64,000 nt of DNA, taken from Thermolongibacillus altinsuensis (GTDB lineage: Bacteria; Bacillota; Bacilli; Bacillales; Anoxybacillaceae). Positions 40,824 to 49,380 of the stretch are shown one piece after another (the first letter of the stretch is position 1; every line of letters starts with the position of its first letter). A program made the translations under genes and the position numbers. Below the pieces are notes generated by a model, which ran no database searches, was not told the DNA's origin, and worked only from the letters and a program-made list of their open reading frames with translations. The stretch is taken from contig NZ_SLUL01000006.1 of the NCBI RefSeq assembly GCF_004341205.1, positions 62,001 to 126,000 on the forward strand. The letters run 5' to 3'.

Positions 40824-42747
40824 CAGTCGGTAAAACTTGCTTAATCGCCTCTATGACCTTTTGCGGTTCGTCATCTGTGACGAAAATTGAAACAATTCCA
40901 CGATCATCACGTTGACGAATTAAGCGCCCTACCCCTTGGCGCAAGCGTAAAATCATATATGGAACATCCACTTCCCAAAACGGATTTTCACTTTGTTTTC
41001 GTTTCGCTTGAAAAACAGGATCGTTTGGCGGATATGGCAATGACCAAATAATGACATTGCTTAAAGACGGTCCAGGGATATCTAAACCTTCCCACAAATG
41101 TTCTGCACATAAAATCGTTTCTTCTTCATTTTGGAATCGGGACACAAGTTCGCTAATCTCTTGATCTCCTTCAAACAAAAATGTTAAACCCTCTTCTTTT
41201 TCCGCCAATGCTTTAAATCGCAACAATTCTTCGCGCGTCGGGAATAAAACAAGAGCCCGCCCATTCGTTTCGCGAATTTTTTGTAATGCATACGCATATT
41301 TTTGCTGAAATTCATCTTGAGTTGTTGAAAACACAGGCATGTAAATGGTCATTTGCTCATCGTAATCAAATGGCGAATCAACACTAAACGATAAATATTC
41401 ATCAATTCCGAGGCTTTTCGCAATATAATCAAATGATTTTTGGTTCGATAATGTCGCCGAAGAGAAAATGAAAGGAATTCTCTTTGAAAACACTTTTTCA
41501 CGCAGCACTTCTTGCACGGTTCGCGGCATAATCACAAGCGTATTTCCTTCAAGTGACGATTCAAGCCACGTAATGGCTTCGCGATTATGAATAAACAAAT
41601 GCAAAGAATGATCAATTTGATCTAAATATTCATCAACAATTTTTAGTTGATAATGATCAATTGTGTACGTTTCACTTTCAAACACCAGTTCATCGCCAAT
41701 TTGTCCTATTTTCACTTGCATTTTTTTCGCTAAATCTAGAAGTTTGTCTGTAAATGTGATTTCTTGGCGATTAGAACCAGGAACAGCTTTTGCATGATTT
41801 AATAATTCATCAAAGAAACGCACGCTCAACTCTAATGTTTCTTCAATTAAATAAGCAAGCTCTTCACGAATATCGTTTTCTAATAAACGAGAAAGCAACG
41901 TTTCTAATGTTGTCTCTTTCATTCGATACGTAAGAGCTTTTTGCGCTGCAAACTCTAATAAATGTCCTTCATCAAAAACAACACAACTTGCTTCAGGCAA
42001 AAGCGGCAATTGTCCTTCACGCTTACGAGCTTCGTATGTCCAAACATGCTCCATATAAAAGTCATGTGAACAAATAATTAAATCCGTCGCTTTACGATAA
42101 TGTTCACGCGACAACGTTTGACCACAACGATGCCGTTTTTCGCAGGCTAAACAATCTTGGAATGGATCCCACGCAATTTTTTTCCATTGTTCATCGCTCA
42201 AATGGGCATAATCTTTACGATCACCGTAATGATAAAACGATTGTAGCGGAGTATGATCATGAACAAAGATAGGAAGTTCGTCAAAAATTTGTTCGTATAG
42301 TTCAATTTCCTCTCCATCTTCCATTAATACGTCATCTAATTTATTTAAACATAAGTATTGATCTGGTGATTTAGCGAGACGAACATCAATATTCAAACCT
42401 AAAATTTTAGAAATTTTAGCAATATCTCCTTCTTTTTTAACAAGCTGCTCAATTAATGTTTCATCCGCACAGGCGATAATCGCTGGTTTGCCAATATACC
42501 GTGCATAACAGATCGCATAAAGCAAATAAACAATCGTCTTTCCTGTTCCGACTCCCGCTTCCGCAAACATCACTTTTTTCTCTTTAAAGGCTCGTTCAAG
42601 CTGAAAGGCCATAAAAATTTGTTCGTCACGCAATTCAAATCCTGCTTCAGGCAAAATATCGTAAAAAACATCCCCGATCCATTCATTTAATTTATCAAAG
42701 AAACTCTCATTTTTTCCCAATGAAAACGGATATCGTTCACTGCTCAT
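40804..42747 (-). CDS. ypvA: DinG/XPD-family helicase YpvA
   Basis: A 647-residue superfamily 2 helicase. Walker A is EAGVGTGKTIVYLL near residue 62, the DEAH-like box is VVFDEGHLLEFAAQ, motif V/VI region is LWEGLDIPG and RQGVGRLIRQRDDRG. Between Walker A and the DEGH box, four cysteines (YLCLNK; QDCLACEKRHRCG) are spaced as in the XPD/DinG iron-sulfur cluster. It unwinds DNA 5'-3', probably in repair. Repeat copy C lies right upstream of its start. Confidence 0.92.
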   Translation of the reverse strand: MSSERYPFSLGKNESFFDKLNEWIGDVFYDILPEAGFELRDEQIFMAFQLERAFKEKKVMFAEAGVGTGKTIVYLLYAICYARYIGKPAIIACADETLIEQLVKKEGDIAKISKILGLNIDVRLAKSPDQYLCLNKLDDVLMEDGEEIELYEQIFDELPIFVHDHTPLQSFYHYGDRKDYAHLSDEQWKKIAWDPFQDCLACEKRHRCGQTLSREHYRKATDLIICSHDFYMEHVWTYEARKREGQLPLLPEASCVVFDEGHLLEFAAQKALTYRMKETTLETLLSRLLENDIREELAYLIEETLELSVRFFDELLNHAKAVPGSNRQEITFTDKLLDLAKKMQVKIGQIGDELVFESETYTIDHYQLKIVDEYLDQIDHSLHLFIHNREAITWLESSLEGNTLVIMPRTVQEVLREKVFSKRIPFIFSSATLSNQKSFDYIAKSLGIDEYLSFSVDSPFDYDEQMTIYMPVFSTTQDEFQQKYAYALQKIRETNGRALVLFPTREELLRFKALAEKEEGLTFLFEGDQEISELVSRFQNEEETILCAEHLWEGLDIPGPSLSNVIIWSLPYPPNDPVFQAKRKQSENPFWEVDVPYMILRLRQGVGRLIRQRDDRGIVSIFVTDDEPQKVIEAIKQVLPTEVKEEQ

Positions 42748-42767
42748 TGCCTCTCTAGCCCCTCCAT

Positions 42768-42885
42768 CTATATAGATTCAAGTCGAGTTTCCGACATATC
42801 TCATCATGAATAGAAGGCTGCTTTTCTGCCATAGGCGGCAAGAAAAGCTTGTTTATGTCGGAAAATTAAGCTTATCATATATATA
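42768..42885 (-). repeat. Structured dispersed repeat, copy C (internally deleted)
   Basis: Both ends match copies A and B, but about 100 central bases are missing. The junction joins GGCGGCAAG to AAAAGCTTG, leaving one simple hairpin (GCTTTTCT.GCC against GGC...AAGAAAAGC). It lies in the untranslated region before ypvA, in the same orientation as the other copies. Confidence 0.85.
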
Positions 42886-42961
42886 AAGAAGTAAACAAAC
42901 AATAATTATCAAATAAAACATAAAAGAAGTCAATTATTATGCAAAGTGTTATACAAAGAAA

Positions 42962-42986
42962 AAGCTGTCTCTAGAAAAGACAGCTT
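42962..42986 (-). terminator. Terminator of the 50-residue gene
   Basis: Stem AAGCTGTC/GACAGCTT, loop of 9, overlapping the stop. Confidence 0.7.
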
Positions 42987-43137
42987 ATTTTATAATATTC
43001 GATAGCGCATGAGCAAATGCCTGTTTCCATTCATCTTGCGCTTGTTTTAGCTGCTCGATTTGTTCCTCTGACCATTGTTCTTTTACTTGTTCATACGTAT
43101 TATGCAACGCTTCCGAAATTTTTAATAGATCCATCAT
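42985..43137 (-). CDS. Small helical hypothetical protein (50 residues)
   Basis: It starts at ATG 43137 (or 43134) behind GCGAGGTGG and ends at TAA 42985. MMDLLKISEALHNTYEQVKE and the Gln/Glu-rich middle suggest one amphipathic helix or coiled coil. It is not recognised. It follows ypsC by 67 bases in the same direction and has its own terminator, so co-transcription is plausible. Confidence 0.6.
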   Translation of the reverse strand: MMDLLKISEALHNTYEQVKEQWSEEQIEQLKQAQDEWKQAFAHALSNIIK

Positions 43138-43204
43138 CCGCTACCACCTCGCATCAAACATCACTTTTCAATAATAGTTACATTGTATGCGCAAATATCT
43201 CCAT

Positions 43205-44341
43205 TTATTCATAACGAGGTGGACGCGGTCCCCAAAACTGATAATATTGTGTTTCAATAAAACCGTTAAACAACTTTCTCCGTTTCGTTGCTTTTTTGCC
43301 ATAAAGACTTTCGAATTGTCGGTGAGACGTAAGAATATAAATCGACCATGTATCTAACGATGCGAATGTCTTTCCCATGTCTTGATACATTTGTTCTACT
43401 TCTTTTCGCTCTCCTAATCGCTCGCTATAAGGCGGGTTGCCAACAATCACACCATACTGTTTTTGTGTTCGAAAATCTTTTACTTGCATTTGCTTAAATG
43501 TGATAAGATCGCTCAGCCCCGCCTCCCGAGCGTTCATTTTTGCCATCTCCACCATACGGTGATCAATGTCAAATCCAGAAATATCGAGAGGTTCATCATA
43601 ACGAGCTAAATCTTCCGCTTCTTCTCTTGCTTCTTCCCATAGACGTTTTCCAATCCAATCCCACTGCTCTGATACAAAATCACGGTTAAAGCCTGGAGCG
43701 ATGTTTTGACCGATTAACGCAGCTTCAATCGGAATGGTTCCTGAACCGCAAAACGGATCGACAAACGGTCGATTGGGCGTCCAATTCGTCAGTTGAACTA
43801 ATGCAGCAGCTAACGTTTCTTTCAAAGGTGCTTCCCCTTGTTTTATGCGATACCCTCGTTTATGTAACCCTGCACCGCTCGTATCGATCGTCAACGTGGC
43901 AATATCTTTATGCAAAGCGACCTCAATCCGAAAGAGGGGGCCTGTTTCTTCAAACCATGAAACGCGATAACGTTGTTTCAAGTTTTCCACAACTGCTTTT
44001 TTGACGATCGCTTGACAGTCGGACACGCTAAAAAGCTTCGATTTTACCGATTTTCCGATAACAGGAAATTGTGCATGAACCGGAATAAAATCTGCCCAAG
44101 GAAGCGCCCTTGTTTGTTCGAATAGTTCTTCAAACGTAGTTGCTTGAAATTCCCCTATTTTCAATTTTACTCGATCGGCTGTGCGCAACCATAAATTTGC
44201 ACGGCAGATCGCTCGTTCATCCGCTGAAAATGTCACTTTTCCATTCTCAACTTGACAATCATAACCGAGTTTTCTGATTTCATCTGCAACGACAGACTCA
44301 AGTCCCATCGCCGCTGTCGCAATGAGTGTTATTTTTCCCAT
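43205..44341 (-). CDS. ypsC: THUMP-domain RNA methyltransferase YpsC (RlmL-like)
   Basis: A 378-residue SAM-dependent methyltransferase. An N-terminal ferredoxin-like/THUMP region (about 1-155) precedes a Rossmann domain with FVDPFCGSGTIPIEAA and the catalytic NPPY in VIVGNPPYSERLG, the N2-guanine type of 23S rRNA enzymes. The ATG at 44341 is nine bases after AAGGTG; the GTG at 44353 touches that site. It begins 14 bases after the c-di-GMP gene stops. Confidence 0.9.
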   Translation of the reverse strand: MGKITLIATAAMGLESVVADEIRKLGYDCQVENGKVTFSADERAICRANLWLRTADRVKLKIGEFQATTFEELFEQTRALPWADFIPVHAQFPVIGKSVKSKLFSVSDCQAIVKKAVVENLKQRYRVSWFEETGPLFRIEVALHKDIATLTIDTSGAGLHKRGYRIKQGEAPLKETLAAALVQLTNWTPNRPFVDPFCGSGTIPIEAALIGQNIAPGFNRDFVSEQWDWIGKRLWEEAREEAEDLARYDEPLDISGFDIDHRMVEMAKMNAREAGLSDLITFKQMQVKDFRTQKQYGVIVGNPPYSERLGERKEVEQMYQDMGKTFASLDTWSIYILTSHRQFESLYGKKATKRRKLFNGFIETQYYQFWGPRPPRYE

Positions 44342-44354
44342 TATCTTTTTCACC

Positions 44355-46100
44355 TTACTTTTTTGTTTCTGTATTTATATTTTTTGTTTCTGTATTTATA
44401 TAGGTATTCCACTCACACAAAAAAACTTGTAACTCTTCCAAAGGCATTGGTTTAGAAACATAATATCCTTGCACAAAATCACATTGTTGTTTCTCCAAAA
44501 ATTGATATTGTTTTTGCGTTTCGACTCCTTCAGCAACGACACGCAAATGAAGGCTATGGGCCATTGTAATGATCGCCGTCACAATCGCTGCATCGCCTTC
44601 ATACTTTGATAAATTGCGGATAAAAGATTGGTCGATTTTCAAAATATCGATCGGAAATTTATGCAAATAACTTAATGAAGAAAAACCTGTACCAAAATCA
44701 TCAATGGCAATTTTAAAACCGAGCTGCTTTAATTTGACGAGTTTATCAATCGATTGACGAGCGTTAGGCATCACGGTGCTTTCCGTTAGCTCTAACTTAA
44801 TCGAACGCGGATGAACATTCATTTTCTCCGTAATCATCGAAACCTTTTTCACAAAATCACCTTGTTGAAAATGGACAGCGGAAATATTAATTCCCATTTT
44901 CAACTGCTGATCAAACTGGTGCAATATTTTTAAATCTTGACAGGCTTGTTTCAATACCCATTCACTGATCGGGATAATTAATCCTGTTTCCTCTGCTAAC
45001 GGAATAAATTGTAATGGAGAAATAAAGCCGATATCCGGTTGATTCCAACGCAATAACGCTTCAACAGCATATATTTTCTTTGTTTTTATGTCCATTTGCG
45101 GCTGATAATATAACACGAATTCCTGGCGTTCGATCGCTTTCCGCAAATAGTTTTCAAGTACAATAATCTCACCGTTTCCGTCTAGTTCTTTATGATATAC
45201 TTCAAAATGATTTCGTCCGCTTTTTTTCGCTTTTCGCATCGCCCGATCGGCATTGCGTAAAAGCGTTTCGACATCGTTTCCGTCATTTGGATAAAAACTG
45301 ATGCCGATGCTGGTTGAAATATATACTTCTTTCCCATCAATCGAAAACGGTGCTTTTAACATTTCAATAATGTTTTCTGCTACTCGAACCGCCTCACGCA
45401 AATGTTTTAAATTCGGTAAAATAATGACGAATTCATCACTACCGATGCGTGCAATCGTATCTTTGGTTTTTAATATTTGTTTTAATCGACTAGCTACCTT
45501 TTTTAGCAACAAATCGCCGCTGTGGTGACCTAGCTCATCATTAATGTACTTAAATCGATCTAAATCGAGAAATAGAACAGCAAATTGTTGTTGATGACGA
45601 CGTGAAGTTTCAATTAAATTTTCTAACCGTTTTTTAAATAGTTGGCGATTTGGTATGTTTGTCAATAAATCGTAATTTGCTAATTTTGTTAATTGTTCTA
45701 TCGTCCGTTTGTGATGCGTAATATCAGAAAAAATAGCGACATAATTGGTCGTTTCGCCTCGTTCATTTTTGACCGCTTTAATCGTTAACCATTCAACGAA
45801 TATCTCACCGTTTTTCCGTTTATTCCAAATTTCCCCTTTCCACATCCCTTTTTCTTGAAGATCGTTCCACATTTGACGATAAAAGATGTGATCATGCAAG
45901 CCAGATTGAAGAATATTTGGATTTTTCCCGATCACTTCTTCAAGCGTATACCCCGTCACCGTTTCAAAAGCAGGGTTTGTTAAAAGAATATTCCCTTGCG
46001 CATCTGTAATAATAATTCCCTCATCTGTATGCTCAATAATCGCTGCAACGATCTCTGAAAACATGGATGTTTGTGACAAGGCCGATGGTATCTCCTGCAC
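44355..46100 (-). CDS. PAS-GGDEF-EAL c-di-GMP enzyme
   Basis: A 581-residue soluble protein. PAS domain about 15-130 (GIIITDAQGNILLTNPAFETVTGY). GGDEF domain about 140-300 with active-type GSDEF in ARIGSDEFVIIL; EAL domain about 315-565 with EALLRW, DDFGTGFSS and EGVETQ intact. Both synthesis and breakdown of c-di-GMP are therefore possible. No membrane segments. GTG 46100 follows AAGGGGGAG. The last 15 residues are a duplication of INTETK (21-base repeat). It sits between ypsC and rnpB, where B. subtilis has no such gene. Confidence 0.92.
   Translation of the reverse strand: MQEIPSALSQTSMFSEIVAAIIEHTDEGIIITDAQGNILLTNPAFETVTGYTLEEVIGKNPNILQSGLHDHIFYRQMWNDLQEKGMWKGEIWNKRKNGEIFVEWLTIKAVKNERGETTNYVAIFSDITHHKRTIEQLTKLANYDLLTNIPNRQLFKKRLENLIETSRRHQQQFAVLFLDLDRFKYINDELGHHSGDLLLKKVASRLKQILKTKDTIARIGSDEFVIILPNLKHLREAVRVAENIIEMLKAPFSIDGKEVYISTSIGISFYPNDGNDVETLLRNADRAMRKAKKSGRNHFEVYHKELDGNGEIIVLENYLRKAIERQEFVLYYQPQMDIKTKKIYAVEALLRWNQPDIGFISPLQFIPLAEETGLIIPISEWVLKQACQDLKILHQFDQQLKMGINISAVHFQQGDFVKKVSMITEKMNVHPRSIKLELTESTVMPNARQSIDKLVKLKQLGFKIAIDDFGTGFSSLSYLHKFPIDILKIDQSFIRNLSKYEGDAAIVTAIITMAHSLHLRVVAEGVETQKQYQFLEKQQCDFVQGYYVSKPMPLEELQVFLCEWNTYINTETKNINTETKK
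44360..44400. repeat. 21-bp tandem repeat at the 3' end of the PAS-GGDEF-EAL gene
   Basis: Two copies of TTTTTGTTTCTGTATTTATA at 44360-44379 and 44381-44400, encoding INTETKN and INTETKK at the protein end. The repeat borders the ypsC ribosome site. Confidence 0.85.
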
Positions 46101-46127
46101 GAATAGCTCCCCCTTATTGCCGAAAAT

Positions 46128-46155
46128 AAAAAACTCTCCTGATCGAGCAGGAGAG
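46128..46155 (-). terminator. Terminator of rnpB
   Basis: Stem CTCTCCTG/CAGGAGAG, loop ATCGAG, then T6 on the minus strand. Confidence 0.85.
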
Positions 46156-46182
46156 TTTTTTATTTTGAATGATTTGCATTCC

Positions 46183-46602
46183 GCTCACATTAATAATGTT
46201 CTGTAAGCCATGTTCTGTACCGTCGTACTGCAAACGGCTTTCGCCTCGTACTCCGGCGGTAATCATCTATCTACAGGCAAACGCCTGTCCTTCTCTCCGT
46301 TCATTTCCTTCGAGAAGGTGCCCCTACCATGATTTGGGTTTCTCGCTCGTGGGGTTTACCGCGTTCCACCTCTAAGGTTTCCCTTAGAGCTGCGTCACTG
46401 TGGCACTTTCAGGGTAATCGAACCATATCCCAATGGGACTTAGGTTCTTTCCCCGCCGTCAGCCCAGCATGCTGCCAGACTGCCCTAGCTTATGGTTTCG
46501 CTAGGCACGAACACTACGGGCATCTCAGCACCGTGCGAGCATGGACTTTCCTCTACGATGCATACGCATCGCAGCGATTACCCGAACATTATTAATGTGA
46601 GC
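46183..46602 (-). ncRNA. rnpB: RNase P RNA, type B
   Basis: The catalytic RNA that matures tRNA 5' ends. On the minus strand it begins with GTTCGGGTAATCGCTGCGAT and contains GAGGAAAGTCCATGCTCGCA, GTGCTGAGATGCCCGTAG and, near the 3' end, the GGTAGGGG and GATAGATGATT stretches conserved in Bacillus. The ends pair (GCTCACATTAATAATGTT with 46585-46602) as helix P1. The position before gpsB matches B. subtilis. Frames crossing this stretch are not genes. Confidence 0.95.
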
Positions 46603-46657
46603 ATAAGATAGTATATACAAAACGAATAAATGAATCAATAGGAAATCATGTAAAAAA

Positions 46658-46954
46658 TCATTCGTACAACTTGTTTCCAAACACATGTTTTTCTAGGTTG
46701 GATAATCGTTGCAAAATATCAAAATTCGTTGTTCCTGCTTGCGATGGTTGGCGTTTTTGCGCCTCCTGCAATTGGCGCTTTAAACGCATATTCTCTTGTT
46801 GCAACTGCTCGATCTCTTGATGAAACGTCTCATAGTCTTTAATAATTAAATCAAGAAATTGATCCACTTCGTCTTGGTTATATCCTCTCATGCTTATTTT
46901 AAATTCTTTTTCAAGAATGTCTTTTGCCGTCAAGTTAATTCGGTCTGAAAGCAC
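46658..46954 (-). CDS. gpsB: Cell-division protein GpsB
   Basis: A 98-residue DivIVA-like coiled-coil protein. The N-terminal membrane-binding motif [27 protein letters not shown] is diagnostic; a long coiled coil ([19 protein letters not shown]) and a trimerising C-terminus follow. GpsB moves PBP1 between septum and side wall. The start is GTG 46954, six bases from GAGGTGA. Confidence 0.94.
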   Translation of the reverse strand: MLSDRINLTAKDILEKEFKISMRGYNQDEVDQFLDLIIKDYETFHQEIEQLQQENMRLKRQLQEAQKRQPSQAGTTNFDILQRLSNLEKHVFGNKLYE

Positions 46955-47087
46955 ATTAGCTCACCTCAAATCATCAGGTCCATGTCTATGTCTATTTTTC
47001 CAGAAAAAACGGCGATTGTCAATTTACCTAAAGAAGAATTACAGTCAATTTTTCGAACGAATTTCGACAGATGCCTCACAGAAAAAA

Positions 47088-47109
47088 ACCGAAGGCTAAC
47101 ACCTTCGGT
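47088..47109 (-). terminator. Terminator of cotD
   Basis: Stem ACCGAAGG/CCTTCGGT followed on the minus strand by T7. Confidence 0.8.
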
Positions 47110-47342
47110 TAAAAGCGCCCAGGAAACGGTCCAAATCCTGGACAGTGTACATGCTGATGGGATACATCGCTCACTACTGATTGCGTATGCGGAAAATAAT
47201 GTTGGTGTTGATATAAATGATGGTTCACATATGTCGTATGCGATGGATGAATATGTGGTACAATCGTCATTTGCGCATGATGCTGTGCACAACACTGTGT
47301 CGGATGAACAATCGGTGCTAAAACGTGCGGTCGATAGTGCAT
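47109..47342 (-). CDS. cotD: Spore coat protein CotD
   Basis: A 77-residue, His-rich coat protein. HVLAPIVHPTQCCAQHH, then TIVPHIHPSHTTYVNHH and YFPHTQS follow B. subtilis CotD closely. It is made in the mother cell late in sporulation and joins the inner coat. ATG 47342 is seven bases after AAAGGGG; the ATG two codons earlier is too close. It lies near gpsB as in B. subtilis. Confidence 0.9.
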   Translation of the reverse strand: MHYRPHVLAPIVHPTQCCAQHHAQMTIVPHIHPSHTTYVNHHLYQHQHYFPHTQSVVSDVSHQHVHCPGFGPFPGRF

Positions 47343-47427
47343 GTTCATACCCCTTTCTTCATAAAGTTTTCCTACACTAACAACCTATGAAAAAAGGGGT
47401 GTACATGTACTAATACAAACACCTATT

Positions 47428-47523
47428 TTACATGAACGTATAGACGCTATGCTTAAAATTCGTTAAAACCACTGCGATTAAACCGACAATAACAAAAAAT
47501 AAGTATAAAATTTTTTTACTCAC
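47428..47523 (-). CDS. Small single-span membrane peptide (31 residues)
   Basis: It starts at GTG 47523 behind GGAGAGAAGAGCG and ends at TAA 47428. MSKKILYLFFVIVGLIAVVL is one hydrophobic helix after a basic start, followed by a short polar tail. Its coding status is uncertain, but the ribosome site and topology fit small sporulation or membrane peptides. Confidence 0.45.
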   Translation of the reverse strand: MSKKILYLFFVIVGLIAVVLTNFKHSVYTFM

Positions 47524-47684
47524 CGCTCTTCTCTCCGTTTGCTTATTTATTCACTCACAAATCACTATTCTACATTCTTCTACACGTTTCTACAAGAAGG
47601 GAAAACATTGTCAAATTGTGCGCTTGCCAAGGAAATAATCATAGAAATGATTCCTGCCTTTCCATCTTTCTCCTATCCCAAATG

Positions 47685-47693
47685 TGTTATAAT
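47685..47693 (+). promoter_or_regulatory. Extended -10 promoter of hemAT
   Basis: TGTTATAAT ends 41 bases before the hemAT start. No clear -35 is visible, as often with extended -10 elements. Confidence 0.5.
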
Positions 47694-47734
47694 AAAATAT
47701 GAAGGGGGATCTATTTCTATAAGGAGGAGACTGC

Positions 47735-49111
47735 ATGTCAAAATGTTTATTCCATTCGCTTTTAAAAAATGAAAAAGGTGCTATTCAATTATTTCGCAGT
47801 AAAAAAGAAAAAGAGAAAAATACGTCTTCTTCAGTTACTTCAGAAGTTCCATCCGCACACGTAACATCGTATTATCGTCAGCTTACATCTGGAAAAGAAA
47901 AAGACAAAGTATTTTTGATCGGTCTAACCGTCGAAGATTTACAACGTTTAGCAAGCATTCGACCGCTTTTTGAAAAACATGTTTATAAAATTGTTGATAC
48001 GTTTTATGACCGCATCGGCAAAATGCCACATTTAGTGCAAATTATAAATAATCATTCGACCATTGATCGTCTCAAACAAACGTTGCGCGCTTATTTAATG
48101 GATATGGTTTCAGGTGAAATTGGTGAACAATATGTTTTGCGCCGTAAAGTCATCGGTAACGTACATAATCGCATTGACTTATTCCCAGAATGGTACCTCG
48201 GTGCCTATGCCATTATTCAAAGTGAAGTGTTACGGATGCTTATGAAAGAATTGCCGCCTCACGAAGCAACAGAGGTGTATGACTCATTTTTAAAACTTTG
48301 TTCATTTGATATGCAAATTGCCATTGAAACATACATTGAATCATATACATCGTCGATGATGAAATTGAATGAAATCGAAGAACTCCAACATCGTTTAACA
48401 GAATCTTCAATGACGCTTGCTTCAAGTGCAGAAGAAACAACCGCTTCCATTATCGACTGCAAGAAAATTGTAAAAACGATGTTAGATGAAATTAACGCCT
48501 TTCAAAAAGAATCGAGCGAAATGGTTGAAAAAGCGGAAAACGGAAAAAATGATGTTGCTCGCACATTAACGAAACTAGATGATGTCGTCCAACTAATCGA
48601 AGGAACAAAAGCGCTCACCGCTGAATTGGCAGATAGTTCAGGAAAAATCGGCGAAATCGTCAATACCATTCGTAACATTTCCAATCAAACAAACATCCTT
48701 TCTTTGAATGCAAACATCGAAGCGGCACGTGCCGGTGAACACGGAAAAGGATTTGCGGTCGTCGCTAATGAAGTTCGTAAACTAGCTGCTCAAACAGAAC
48801 AATCGCTCGACTACATTCACAATCATATTCAAATTGTTCAAGAAACGATTCGTAAATTTGAAACCGCTTTCCAACGTATCGTTCAAGAAACAAGCGCTTT
48901 TCGCGAAGCAAATGAAAGCATCATGCTCGTCTTCGAGGAATCGGTTGCAAGTGTAAAATCAAACAGCGAAAAAATCGATAAATTTTCTTCGTTTGTCGAA
49001 GACTTCCAACAAACATTTGATGAAATCGCAAAAGCATCTCATCAAATTGCCGAAATGGCCGAACAATTGAACTATTTAAATAACGAACTGACAGAAAAAT
49101 TTAAAAAATAA
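47735..49111 (+). CDS. hemAT: Heme-based aerotactic transducer HemAT
   Basis: A 458-residue soluble chemoreceptor. A globin-coupled sensor domain (about 45-205) carries the proximal His144 in [18 protein letters not shown]. The methyl-accepting signalling domain (about 230-458) has the hairpin tip [33 protein letters not shown]. It binds oxygen and signals through CheA for aerotaxis. ATG 47735 follows AAGGAGGAG. Confidence 0.95.
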   Translation: MSKCLFHSLLKNEKGAIQLFRSKKEKEKNTSSSVTSEVPSAHVTSYYRQLTSGKEKDKVFLIGLTVEDLQRLASIRPLFEKHVYKIVDTFYDRIGKMPHLVQIINNHSTIDRLKQTLRAYLMDMVSGEIGEQYVLRRKVIGNVHNRIDLFPEWYLGAYAIIQSEVLRMLMKELPPHEATEVYDSFLKLCSFDMQIAIETYIESYTSSMMKLNEIEELQHRLTESSMTLASSAEETTASIIDCKKIVKTMLDEINAFQKESSEMVEKAENGKNDVARTLTKLDDVVQLIEGTKALTAELADSSGKIGEIVNTIRNISNQTNILSLNANIEAARAGEHGKGFAVVANEVRKLAAQTEQSLDYIHNHIQIVQETIRKFETAFQRIVQETSAFREANESIMLVFEESVASVKSNSEKIDKFSSFVEDFQQTFDEIAKASHQIAEMAEQLNYLNNELTEKFKK

Positions 49112-49147
49112 ACTCCTCGATATTAAGGAAACAACAGGCACATTTCC

Positions 49148-49222
49148 ATGATCGGCGCGTCTACTCCAGTTAAAAACATTTTATCAAACTGTAAATTAGA
49201 TCAATTGGTCGATGTGAAATAA
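49148..49222 (+). pseudogene. C-terminal remnant resembling a STAS domain
   Basis: A short stretch after an in-frame stop reads MIGASTPVKNILSNCKLDQL and ends in TAA 49222, directly followed by a terminator. Anti-sigma-factor-antagonist (STAS) domains end with similar text (GAS/TP.V..IL...L...). No ribosome site or N-terminal part remains. It may once have been part of a gene after hemAT. Confidence 0.4.
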
Positions 49223-49250
49223 GCGACTTCCATGTTGGAAGTCGCTTATT
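49218..49250 (+). terminator. Terminator after hemAT region
   Basis: A 15-bp stem AATAAGCGACTTCCA/TGGAAGTCGCTTATT, loop TGT, then T-rich. Confidence 0.8.
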
Positions 49251-49380
49251 TTATGTAAATCTATATAGACTGAAAAGCACTCTTTTTCATTATATTACTA
49301 TTGCATAAATATTATTATTTCGATATGATTTTAATTGACAATTTTGAAAAATAAGACACAACAAAGGGGTGGGACACACC

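Noticed and set aside
46169-46595. Two plus-strand ORFs of 68 and 88 codons
   Set aside because: They lie across the RNase P RNA gene and have no ribosome site.
47539-47772. 77-codon plus-strand ORF before hemAT
   Set aside because: It crosses the hemAT promoter and ribosome site and overlaps the hemAT start in another frame.
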